Source of the DNA: Salvia splendens
Taxonomy: Eukaryota; Streptophyta; Magnoliopsida; Lamiales; Lamiaceae
Length of the DNA stretch: 64,000 bases
NCBI RefSeq assembly: GCF_004379255.2
Contig: NC_056052.1
Coordinates: 7,068,001-7,132,000, forward strand
Direction: 5' to 3'
In this document: positions 36,246-45,743 of the stretch, piece by piece
Position numbering within the stretch: the first letter of the stretch is position 1
How the letters are laid out: each line of letters starts with the position of its first letter
Notes under the pieces: generated by a model
Told to the model about the DNA's origin: nothing
Seen by the model: only the letters and a program-made list of their open reading frames with translations
The model's database searches: none
Made by a program: the position numbers and the translations under genes

Positions 36246-37983
36246 TGGGAGCTTTTTACTAGAGAAAATACTACTTCCTTCTTTCTATAAAAACATGCAC
36301 TTTCTAAATTTGTAAACATTTTTTTCTCTAATGAGGTGCGACTCTTCTCCACTAACAATACTTTAATTTTTTTTACTACTTTCTCTTTATTTTGCGCATT
36401 AAAATCGACGTTCAACCAAAAGTATATTTTTGTGGGATGTGATATAACAATAAAATAATTTTGACACGGGTGGCATCTGACTTTTACAATAGAGCAAGCA
36501 AGAATCTTAAATATTGTTTGCCTCACGTTACTGTGGAAATTAGAGACATACTAATTGGTCACAATGTAATCAACTTCTTGACTGCTTTATCCAATGGTGA
36601 TTAATTATGAACAATAAGTATATCTCTAATTTTGTGATTATATGATATAATTACGTTTAACTCTTAAGTTCATTAATATGTAGCTTTATATTTTATCGCT
36701 ACAGTGGTTTGAGACTTTTTTATTTTAAAAAAATGTAGTTTTATGTATTGACAATAGTAATATGATTTGAGCCAGATTAATTTTATTAATAACGTTTTTG
36801 GAGACAAGCTCGTTAAAAAATGATATTTGAAATTGGGAACATGACAAAGAGCCTCGTGAATAGCTAAGTCCACTTTACGTTCGCAATCGCCACTAGCTTT
36901 TTGTTACGGCATATTGATTTGTTCTAATTTTACAATCAAAACTATTGACATCTTCTGATTTTGAAACCAATCAAGATTTTGACATTAGCATCGTTTGATG
37001 ACCTACTTACATGATAGTATCAAACGTCAACCAAAACAACTTCACATCATAGGCAACGAAATGACGTTATACTATACTAAATTAAATTATTTCATTTATT
37101 AAATTATAATATTAAGAGAGAATGAGTTGGGAGGAAGAAAATGAGAAACAAGATAAGAGATAGTACAAATTAATTTAATGTGACGTCATTTCAATGCATA
37201 CAATATAATGAATATAGTACGACGTTATTTTTATCGACATCTGATAGTGGCACATAAATAAGTCATTAAGCTATGTTAACACCAAAATTTTGATTGATTG
37301 CAAAATCTAAATAAATAAAAAAAACAAATAATTTAAAGATAGGTATTCAAATTAATATTTAAAATAAAAATTTAGTAAAACGGCAAATATCCCTTTTTTA
37401 ATTAAGAAAATAACAATAATATCTTAGTGGCTGGTATATTTGTGTAACACTACTGATATCAGGTGGATGAACAAGTGGCAATTACAATTGATCATTTTTC
37501 CCCTGTCCAAGGTCATGATATCTTTTGGCTTCTCTTACTATCATGAGTCATATTCAATTATATTTGTCTAGGTCTTCATAATTGCAAATTTATACTCGCT
37601 CCTCTTATAGGAGTATGTATTATTTATTGAATATGAGTTTTAATATACAATTAGTAAAGTAAGAGGGATAGAAGAAAAAAAAATGTTGTTAATAGAGAAT
37701 TGGTCTCATCACATTAGATTGAAAAAACTTTCTAAAATTAAAAAATGTAAACACTTGTAGGACGAATTAAAAAGGAAAAAATGCATGAAATATGATCAAA
37801 GAAGTTATTCATGGTATATTTTATATTCATGTCAAAGTTATAGCCACTTTCACCAATATATCCTTATCTAATGATCTTAATTTACCAAAGTTTCACTTCC
37901 CTTAATTATTGTTATTTTCTGCATTATATCCTTATTTAATTATTTTAATTTATCAACATTTCACTTTCGTTACAGTAAATAAG
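36246..37983. other. Intergenic with degenerate MITE copies
   Basis: A diverged Stowaway-like copy is visible at about 36270-36470 (left TTCCTTCTTTCTATAAAAACA, right TATATTTTTGTGGGATGTGA). Another weak one lies at about 37600-37790. At 37020-37260 the motif ACGTTATA recurs in both orientations. No gene is supported. Confidence 0.4.
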
Positions 37984-38373
37984 AAAGCATCCATATTATG
38001 TATGTAAGTTGGCCAAACATTAGAGAGGTAATACCCAAGGTTAAAGGTCTCGGGTTCGAAGCCTTTATGGTGTGGCCTCTAAATTTATGTTTTACCAGTA
38101 AAAAAAAAAGTAAGAAAGAAAGCGTCCACATTGTGCCCCAAGTAATAGAGTGGTTAATGCTCGGACAAAAGGTTAAGAGTTCAAGTCCATTGTGGCGTGA
38201 CCTTTCAAATTTATGTTTATTTGCCAATAAAAAAAAGCATCGACATTGCGTGTGTGAGCTGACCTAGTGGTAGAATGATAATGCTTAATTCCAAAGGGCA
38301 CGGGTTCAAGTGAACTGTGACACCGTCTTTAAATTTAAATTTATTTGCCAATAAAAAAAAAAGCATCTACATT
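37984..38373 (+). mobile_element. Three consecutive tRNA-derived SINEs
   Basis: Three units of about 105-120 bp follow each other in the same direction (about 37997-38110, 38133-38230 and 38247-38360). Each has a tRNA-like head with an A-box-like segment (GTTGGCCAAACATTAGAG; CCCAAGTAATAGAGTGG; GCTGACCTAGTGGTAG) and a B box (GGTTCGAAGCC; AGTTCAAGTCC; GGTTCAAGTGA). A T-rich body with TTTATG or TTTATTTGCC and an A-rich tail follow. Before the first, between copies and after the last stands the same site, AAGCATCCATATT, AAGCGTCCACATT, AAGCATCGACATT and AAGCATCTACATT. This suggests repeated insertion at one target or expansion of a unit. Pol III would transcribe such elements; they make no protein. 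Confidence 0.75.
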
Positions 38374-38399
38374 TTCTCGAAGTTTCACGCATTTGTTTT

Positions 38400-38580
38400 A
38401 CAATATTCATGGACTTCAAAATAAATTTTTATTTAAAGTTTTGATACCCACAACCGAGGCAAACCTACCCTTATTCCATTTCATTAAAAAATTAATTTTT
38501 CTAATATGAATGGTTTTCGAACTCCGACTCTCACGGGTGAGGTGTATTTGCCATCCAACTGAGTTGCAATATATAGTAAA
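38400..38580 (-). mobile_element. Possible SINE head in opposite orientation
   Basis: On the minus strand, GCAACTCAGTTGGATGGC and, 26 bases on, GTCGGAGTTCGAAAACC resemble Pol III A and B boxes, followed by A/T-rich sequence. The full tRNA cloverleaf is not formed. The extent and tail are uncertain. Confidence 0.35.
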
Positions 38581-39850
38581 AGTAAAAGTAAAAATAAAAT
38601 GTCGGGGGAACCCAAAGGCATCCTCCTATGCCCCAATGTGGCTTCGCCAATGGTTAACCCAAACCATAAAATATTTTATGTGCCGACAAAATTTGGACCA
38701 ATCCATTTCTCGAGCTACTTAACTCAAATCGGGTGGATATGGATAATTCTTGACAGCTCTAACAACATGCAACGTAGCATGGAGAATATAGTTTGGTGCA
38801 AATGGACCATGGGTGGGGTTTGCAACATGAGATGGTCCCTAATTGCAATTCCAACTGTAGATTTCCCTTTTGCTCCCAATATTGATGGCATATCACACAT
38901 GCTTTTGCATATGCCAATGGGTCAAGTGGCTTTTTGATGTTACATGTCTATTATTGTCTTTTTACATCCTTCCTACACCTATATATATTGCTACTTCTAT
39001 TTCTTATTTATAAAAATCTACAAATATTGCTTCAATAAATTGACTTTATATAAAATATATTAAAAGCTAAGCACAGATTGATTTAAATGAGAGATCTCAC
39101 AATCACATTAGTGACAAACACAAGAACATTTGGTGTGTTCTTTGCCATTATTAAACTAATTTACACAATTATATTACAGATTGATTTTCTAGTCAACTTG
39201 TAAAAAAGTTGGAAAAGAAAGCACCTTACGACAATGGTAACAGGGCACCTGGAGATGTTCGACGCGGTGTGGAGTCCGTTGCCGGAGCTACCAGGCGGGG
39301 GACGTGCAGGGGAGGAGAGGGCGATGGGGTGGGGCTTGCAGTGCGGGCCGATGTGCGTTGTATGTTGCAAGCGCGATGCCGCACCACCATATGTGGTGGA
39401 ATTATATGGTATGAATTTTGATTATTTTTTAAAATTTAAATTTCAAACTGATAAACATAGATTTTGAGGGAATTGATTTCATTATCAAGTAAGGAACTAC
39501 AAAGATTTACACGCCTCATATAGGCCTCAATATTCTCCACATATGGTAAGCCACTAATTGCTATATCTAATTCTATACAAGGTATGAAAAGATATCAATC
39601 AATTACTAATTCTTCCAATCTTGATTGTGTAGGATCTTCCCTTTGATTGCGCAAGATCTTTCCTTCCAACACAAACTCTATAAATACAATCATATTTTCA
39701 AATTTATTTCCTATACTCACTCCCACAAAAACTATCTATCTCTATAAATAGGTCTGATTCTAACAATAGGAGCATTAGCTTTTCTTATCATGTGTTTGTT
39801 GAGGCTGAGCAACTAATCTTATTGGGGATAGAAGATATAATTGCTCAAAT
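38581..39850. other. Intergenic, with an unnamed ORF and a GC-rich patch
   Basis: A 112-codon open frame at 38599-38937 (plus) begins MSGEPKGILLCPNVASPMVN and has no family likeness I know. At 39215-39380 a G-rich, clearly non-local patch translates as HLEMFDAVWSPLPELPGGGR in one frame. It could be a scrap of a captured gene, but it is too short to name. The remainder is AT-rich. Confidence 0.35.
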
Positions 39851-39879
39851 AAGAGTTGTTGATCCACTTATTTCGCGAA

Positions 39880-40450
39880 CAAGGTCGTATATTCAGTGAG
39901 ATCTTGAGATGCAAGGCAGTTGTTCGAAGATTATTTTTCCACAAAGCCTCGAATAAATAGCTAAATGTTTTAGCGTCATTTCTGCATGTGTCAACTATTA
40001 TTTGAGGTCATCGCAAATTCACTAGCTACTCGTGACGAGTTTTTTCCAACAACGCTTCTACAGATTCGAACATGAGGGGCTATCAACACTGCTGATATGT
40101 TTGGCGATTAGACAACTCATATTTGACACTACTGCTTATATGTTTGACGAGGTTGATCAAACAACAGATTGGTTGTGCCTGAAGAATTTTTTCGTGGGAT
40201 CATTGAGGCATTCTGCAACACTTATTTTAGAAAATCAACCGTTGACGACGCTTAGTTTTTGGTAGTTATGCACGATAGGGTCCATGGTCCTCGGGATTTT
40301 AGGCACATCGATTGCATGCACTAGGAATTGAAAATCTTGTCTCATGGCATGGAAGGATGCCTTCACTAGCAAATACAAGGGCACTAACAACAACGTCAAT
40401 GTCTTGAATGAATCTCCTCTACTTAATTGGTATGCATTGAGAGATATATT
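39880..40450 (+). pseudogene. Decayed ALP1-like Harbinger transposase
   Basis: Scattered frames reproduce a Harbinger-type transposase in order: an IRQLIFDTTAYMFDE-type helix segment, a WLCLKNFFVGS-like segment, then MHDRVHG, a HIDCMH-type first catalytic aspartate region, and YKGTNNNVNVLNESPL, the region of the second aspartate, in shifted frames. No single frame is open beyond about 77 codons, and stops and frameshifts are frequent. The family (PIF/Harbinger, ALP1-like in plants) cuts and pastes DNA. This copy is a relic; terminal repeats were not identified. Confidence 0.7.
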
Positions 40451-40677
40451 TGTTGTAAAATTTATAATCAGATGCATAAACGGAGGAAAATATTATGAGA
40501 GGTATAACGTATACACTATATAGATGATATTACTTCATTCTTCCTATTCTAAGTGAAACATTTCTTTGACTCGAGATTTTATCCAAAGTTATTTTGTGAA
40601 TTAAGTGAAAGAATAACTAAAGATTTTTAAAAATATTTCATTTAAAATGTAATTTTCAAAAAAGAAAATGCACTATA

Positions 40678-40685
40678 TGACGTCA
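40678..40685. promoter_or_regulatory. TGACGTCA palindrome
   Basis: A perfect bZIP/TGA-factor type site lies about 525 bp before the PINOID-type start codon. Function is inferred from motif knowledge only. Confidence 0.4.
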
Positions 40686-40710
40686 GATAGTGAAGAATCA
40701 AGGCATTCCA

Positions 40711-40736
40711 CACGTGCACTACAGTCACAGCACGTG
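40711..40736. promoter_or_regulatory. Paired CACGTG G-boxes
   Basis: Two perfect CACGTG hexamers, at 40711-40716 and 40731-40736, are spaced 20 bp apart start to start, two helical turns. G-boxes bind bHLH and bZIP factors such as PIFs. They lie about 470-490 bp before the kinase ATG, in its probable promoter. Confidence 0.45.
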
Positions 40737-40868
40737 CCCAACACAAAATAAAATGAGTGAATTAATTACTGCAAAAGCATTTTTTATCAGAACCATTAAA
40801 TAATTTTTTAATGACTCACTAGTTACTAAGTCGCGTGATTAGTTCCCAACGACCAATTTTCTCCATTT

Positions 40869-40887
40869 CTCTCTCTCTCTCTCTCTC
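40869..40887. repeat. (CT)n tract in the kinase 5' leader or promoter
   Basis: An uninterrupted CT repeat, followed by an ATATACATATATATAC TATA-like region (about 40892-40907). CT tracts are frequent in plant core promoters and 5' leaders. Confidence 0.7.
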
Positions 40888-41203
40888 AACCATATACATA
40901 TATATACGCACACAGACCCAGAGCTGTAAGCAGAAGCCATTACTCCTTTGCACAGAAGCCCTACTAAGCTAGCGCTCTCTCTCTACCCCGCCATTAAAAT
41001 CTCTGAAAAAGCTTCTTCCATCGATTTAATCATCCTCGATTTCTGATATTGTTTGGATTTCGGATTTGTTTTTTTCTATTCACTGTTGATTGAACGTCAA
41101 ACATTCATTATCACCCGATTTCAGCATCAGATTCCCCCCCAAAATTGGTGACGAAAAACCTAATCATCGAATTGCATTCCTTGTACATGAGCTCACGCGG
41201 AAA

Positions 41204-42621
41204 ATGTTAGTCGAATCGCGGCGGAATTCCGACGAATTGATTACCTTCTCCGGCAAAATCAGCTCGATGAGCAGCGACACCACCACTCTAAGCCACTGCA
41301 CCAGCTTCAGCCGCCTCTCCTTCGAGCTTCCGGCGAGCTCGCCTGATCAAGCGACGGCGATGAAACCGCACCGATCGTCGGACTCCTCGTTCCAGGCGAT
41401 CCGCCTGAAATCGAACCTCACGTTCCGCGATTTCAGCCTCGTGCGCCAGATCGGCAGCGGCGACATCGGCCGCGTCTACCTCTGCCGCCTCCGCGGCGCG
41501 GCGGACGACGGCCGCCTCTACGCGATGAAGGTGGTGGACAACGACGTCCTCGCGTTGAAGAAGAAGACGCAGAGAGCGGAGACGGAGAGGAAGATCATGC
41601 GACTCCTCGATCATCCGTTTCTCCCCACGCTTTTCGCCGAATTCGAAGCTTCGAATTTCTCCTGCGTGGTTATGGAGTTCTGCGCCGGTGGCGATTTGCA
41701 CACGCTTAGGCACAAACAGCCGCAGAAACGATTCTCTCTCAACGCCGCTAGGTAATCTTCAGATATTTCAAAATCGTAATCGCGAATCCCCAATCCTCAA
41801 TTCGGATAAAATGAATATTTAATTTCGTTTTGTTGCGATTATTTAATTTGTTAGAATTATTGCATTTTTGCAGATTTTATGCAGCAGAGATTTTGGTAGC
41901 TCTAGAATATTTACACATGTTAGGAATAATCTACAGAGATTTGAAGCCGGAAAATGTGCTTGTTAGATCGGACGGTCACATAATGTTGACCGATTTTGAC
42001 CTCTCTCTCTGCTCCGCCGCCATCCCCGCCGTCGAGTACCCTGACTTCTCGCCGCATCCGCCGTCGCCGGCGAAATCCTCCGCCGCCTCTGCACTGACTC
42101 CGTTCTCCTGCATCTCCAACCGCCTCTTCCGGTCGAAGAAGATCCAGACCCTGGCCGTGAACCGCCTGTTCGTGGCAGAGCCGGTGGCAGCGCGGTCGTG
42201 CTCCTTCGTCGGGACGCACGAGTACGTGCCGCCGGAAGTGGCCTCCGGTGGCGCCCACGGCAACGCCGTCGACTGGTGGGCGCTGGGCGTGTTCATCTAT
42301 GAGATGATATACGGCCGGACGCCCTTCGCCGGGGGGAGCAACGAGGCGACGCTTCGCAACATTACGAAGCAACCCCTCGCCTTCCCCGGCGCGTCGTGCG
42401 GCGCAAGTGAGACGCATGCGCGGAGACTCATATCCGGGTTGCTCAACAAGGACCCGAACCGCCGGCTAGGGTCCAAACGCGGCGCGGCCGAGGTGAAGAC
42501 GCACCCATTTTTCAAGGGGTTGAACTTCGCTTTGGTCCGCTCCACGAGGCCGCCGGCGGTGCCAGAGGGTTCGAACTCATCGGCGAGGCGCCTCGAAACG
42601 CCGCCGTTTTGTGTGTTTTAA
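41204..42621 (+). CDS. PID: AGC-type protein kinase, PINOID-like (2 exons)
   Basis: Exons 41204-41751 and 41874-42621 join in phase (GT..AG) into 431 residues; Arabidopsis PINOID is about 438. The N-terminal wording TSFSRLSFELP, KPHRSSD and LTFRDFSLVRQIGSGDIG matches PINOID rather than the related WAG or D6PK kinases. Motifs: glycine loop GSGDIG (84-89), lysine K109 in YAMKVV, catalytic YRDLKPEN (203-210) and DFD at 223-225 in place of DFG, as in plant AGC VIII kinases. A Ser/Pro-rich insert follows, then the activation segment SFVGTHEYVPPE. The usual APE is PPE here. The C-terminus PPFCVF fits the FxxF hydrophobic motif that docks PDK1. PINOID phosphorylates PIN auxin exporters and sets auxin flow in organ formation. 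An upstream in-frame ATG at 41090 would add 38 residues, but the downstream one matches the family start. The gene is GC-rich against AT-rich surroundings. Confidence 0.94.
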
Positions 42622-43006
42622 TTAGGGGTATTACTAGTTATTTAACGTAGGGTTGATGTTTTGTATTGTGGTTTAGGTGGGAAAGTGTATAGACAGTCCA
42701 CGGGAAATGATGCGGCGATTAAAAAGTTTTATTCACGTAATTATTTTGTAATGAGAGTTTATTAATGAGGTTAATACGATGGTAATTGCTTGGTTATCAT
42801 AATTAATGCTTTTGTTTCAATACTTCTAATACTAAGTACATATTCTATTCATGGAATGGAGGGAACGGTGGATATTTAAACATTATCAACTTTGAAATAC
42901 TATAAAATTAGAAATAATTAGTAACCTTATTTTACGACTCCTAGTTATAAATCTTGAAATTTAATGGTATTCTTTCATCTCTATAAAATTTGTCATATAA
43001 TCATAA
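42622..43006. other. Kinase 3' flank
   Basis: Probable 3' UTR and terminator region of the PINOID-type gene, AT-rich. No other feature was found before the Tourist element. Confidence 0.4.
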
Positions 43007-43492
43007 GAGCATCTCCAGTGGGCGGATGTCCCACTCGGACATCTACTAGGACATCCCGAAAACACCTCCCGCCACATCACTAGGACTTCCCATCCCACTG
43101 CCACGTCACTAGGACATCCCCTTCACAATCCGCCCTTCCCATCGCCCTTCCCACTAGGACTTCCCGCAATAAAAAAAATCACAAATTCACAAATAAAACA
43201 ATTTACGTTTACGGAAATAAAATTTCAACACGAATACGAACTGGAAAAATTAATAACTTCATTTAAAAAAAACGAGCCGTATATATAGAGTTTAAAAAAA
43301 TTAAAAAAAATTTAAAAATCGGATGTCCGACCCACGCCACAATGGCGGACGTCCGCCCGCCCGTCGCGCCGACGTCCGAGGACACCCGACGTCCTCACGG
43401 GACGTCCGTATCCGACCTCCCCTGCCACAATGGCGGATGTCCCGGTCGCCCGTCGCGCACGTCCGACCGGACGTCCGCCATTGGAGATGCTC
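43007..43492. mobile_element. Tourist-like (Harbinger) MITE
   Basis: A 486 bp element with inverted ends GAGCATCTCCAGTGGGCGG and CCGCCATTGGAGATGCTC and TAA duplications (43004-43006 and 43493-43495). GGACATCC/GGATGTCC-type units recur in both subterminal zones. It has no transposase. Confidence 0.85.
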
Positions 43493-43758
43493 TAATGCTC
43501 GTGCACTTAAGCTGATAAATTAATTGTGTAAAATTACATTTAACTACTTTTTCTTTAATATAAAACGATTTTTATGGAAAATTGTTTTGTTGTGCAACAG
43601 AGATCCTATAGTTACTTATGAGCTCTAAAGTAGGCAACATTTAAGGTATTTTTTGAGCTTATTAAGGTTATATTGAATTGCTATAGTTTCTCTTGAAATG
43701 CAAATAATTTGATGATTGAGAATCGATGCCATCATTATAAATATTTCATACTGCATAA

Positions 43759-44307
43759 CAGCATCCGCAATGGGCGGACGATGGCACGCCCGATGACGCG
43801 CATCGTCCGCGCCATCCATCGTCCGCACCCATTGCGGGTGCGTGCCATAGGGCGCGGACGATAGTCGCGCCCTATACTTCGGTCGCGGAGGATAGCGCGG
43901 ACGATGGCCATCGGCCGCCCCATTGCGGCTATCGCGGACGATGGCCGCGGACGATGGTCATCGTCCGCGCCATCGTCCGCCCTATTGTGGAGGTCGCGGA
44001 CGATCGACGCGCACGATGGCACGCAGTATTATTTTTTTTAAAATTCGTATGGATTTTGTAAATATTAAAAAAATGATGACGAGGCGCGCCTTAGGGCGCC
44101 CCACATCGTCCGCCCTATTGTGGAGGTCGCGGACGATCGACGCGGACGATGGCACGCAGTATTATTTTTTTTAAAATTCGTATGGATTTTGTAAATATTA
44201 AAAAAATGATGACGTGGCGCGCCTTAGGGCGCCCCACTGCAGGTGGGGAGGTAGCAGGATAAAACTGCTGACGTGGCGCGCCTTAGGGCGCCCCATTCCT
44301 AATGCCC
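43759..44307. mobile_element. Harbinger-type MITE with internal duplication
   Basis: The ends CAGCATCCGCAATGGGCGG and CGCCCCATTCCTAATGCCC are imperfect inverted repeats flanked by TAA (43756-43758 and 44308-44310). The element is full of GGACGATGGCGC/ATCGTCCGC units on both strands. A 133 bp unit is repeated in tandem at 43971-44236. Confidence 0.75.
43971..44236. repeat. 133 bp tandem duplication inside a MITE
   Basis: Copies at 43971-44103 and 44104-44236 both start CATCGTCCGCCCTATTGTGG and end GGCGCGCCTTAGGGCGCCCCA, nearly identical. A third partial copy of the end unit lies at about 44270-44296. Confidence 0.9.
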
Positions 44308-44946
44308 TAAAGACACTCAACTCCAAAACTATTGCAACTCCAAAACTAAAGATAGTTATCACTTGACACAAAATCGATAAAGTTGTCTAAAGACAAATGA
44401 AAAAAATGGAGTAGAAAACAAAACATGTCAAAATAAATTGAGGTCGTTGAAGTGATACAAATTTGTAGGAGTGAAATCAGGATTCAACCTATTCATAGTC
44501 TGCAAAAAGTGTGTGAAATATTGCCAAAATCAAGAAGCCTTTATGTCAAAATTTATGTTGCTAATGTCACATTTTTGGTAGCTACCTATTTGGCCACACT
44601 TGGTAAAAACAAAATTCCCAAATCCAACTTGCAAGTGTAATTACTTATTGGATCATGATTTTTCCATTAATAATCAAAGATAAATAGAGTACTTCAAAAA
44701 TAGGTGGGATAGATGCCAAAAATTATGTTCGGCAAATGTCTAACATGCGCCGCGGCACACTAGGGATGAGGGATCCTTTCACGTGGAGCGTTTGGCTCAT
44801 GTTTTCAAACGAACTGCAGCTTGCCTTCACATTTTGTGCAGTTGGGTCAAAACTTTTGAATACATGTATTAAGAAATAGTGTTAATTGATTAAATAAAAT
44901 GAAAAGTAAAATAAGATAGAGTAAAAAAGTACTGTAGAAAAGATAA

Positions 44947-45725
44947 GAGCATGCAGCACAATCGTGCTCTTCACGGAGAGTATACTCTTCACTTTTCAAG
45001 GCCCGACCTCACTTTTATTCATATTTTATTTACCGCTCTTTGTCAAAACACAACACCCACAACCATACTATTTCCCATGAGGATGCTCTTCACGTTTATG
45101 TGTCCCTCATTCTATTATTCAATTTTAAAACTACAATTGCTAAAAACATTTCATTAATAATAGAACTTCTTTAAAAAACTAAAAAATGACATTACAAATT
45201 TTTAAAAAACTAAATCTTACATAATTTAAATCTTAAAAATAAAAAATCCTATTAAAAATTACATAATTTCAAATCATAGTTAATAATTAAAAATTACTCA
45301 TCCGGTGGCGGCATGATAGACATGACCAGTGCGATTGTTTGTTGATGTTTGAGAGAGTTTCGTTTTATGTAAAACATTGGGTGATAAATGGGGGTATATA
45401 TAGATGATTTGGATAAAGTTAAGATAATAAAAATGAAAAAAAATAAATTTTTTTTGAAAATACGGTCATAAACGCTCTACTTTGGGAAGTGGAAAATTTT
45501 TTTGAATGATTTTTGGATTTTTTCAGATTTTTTTTAAAGAATAAAAATAAAAAATGCATTAAATTGACGTCGCGCCACGTGGGCTGATCATGTGATCTTC
45601 GCAGAGAGCGCGCTCACCCGCAAGAGCACGTCCGTGCCATCGGTTCGAGCACAATGGCAAGCAGGCGCTCTGTCGTTCCGACGGCACGAACGTGCTCTTG
45701 TGCAAGGCATGCGTTGTGCATGCTC
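44947..45725. mobile_element. Non-autonomous Harbinger derivative, 779 bp
   Basis: The ends GAGCATGCAGCACAATCGTGC and GCATGCGTTGTGCATGCTC are inverted repeats flanked by TAA (44944-44946 and 45726-45728). Short ORF1-like leftovers may be present on the minus strand near 45295-45330 (ending ..MPPPDE). It lies 18 bp from the transposase-bearing element. Confidence 0.78.
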
Positions 45726-45743
45726 TAAGAGAGAGTAAAGTAA

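Noticed and set aside
37997..38360. Genuine tRNA genes, because of GGTTCGAAGCC-type B boxes
   Set aside because: Acceptor and anticodon stems do not form, and A-rich tails with repeated target sites fit SINEs.
41090..41203. Upstream in-frame ATG as the start of the PINOID-type kinase
   Set aside because: The 38 extra residues have no family counterpart, whereas the ATG at 41204 matches known PINOID starts.
41288..41713. Minus-strand ORF opposite the kinase first exon
   Set aside because: Its Glu/Arg/Ala-rich composition is the antisense of GC-rich kinase codons.
43971..44236. CRISPR-like array
   Set aside because: There are only two adjacent 133 bp copies without spacers, within a transposon, and the DNA is from a plant.
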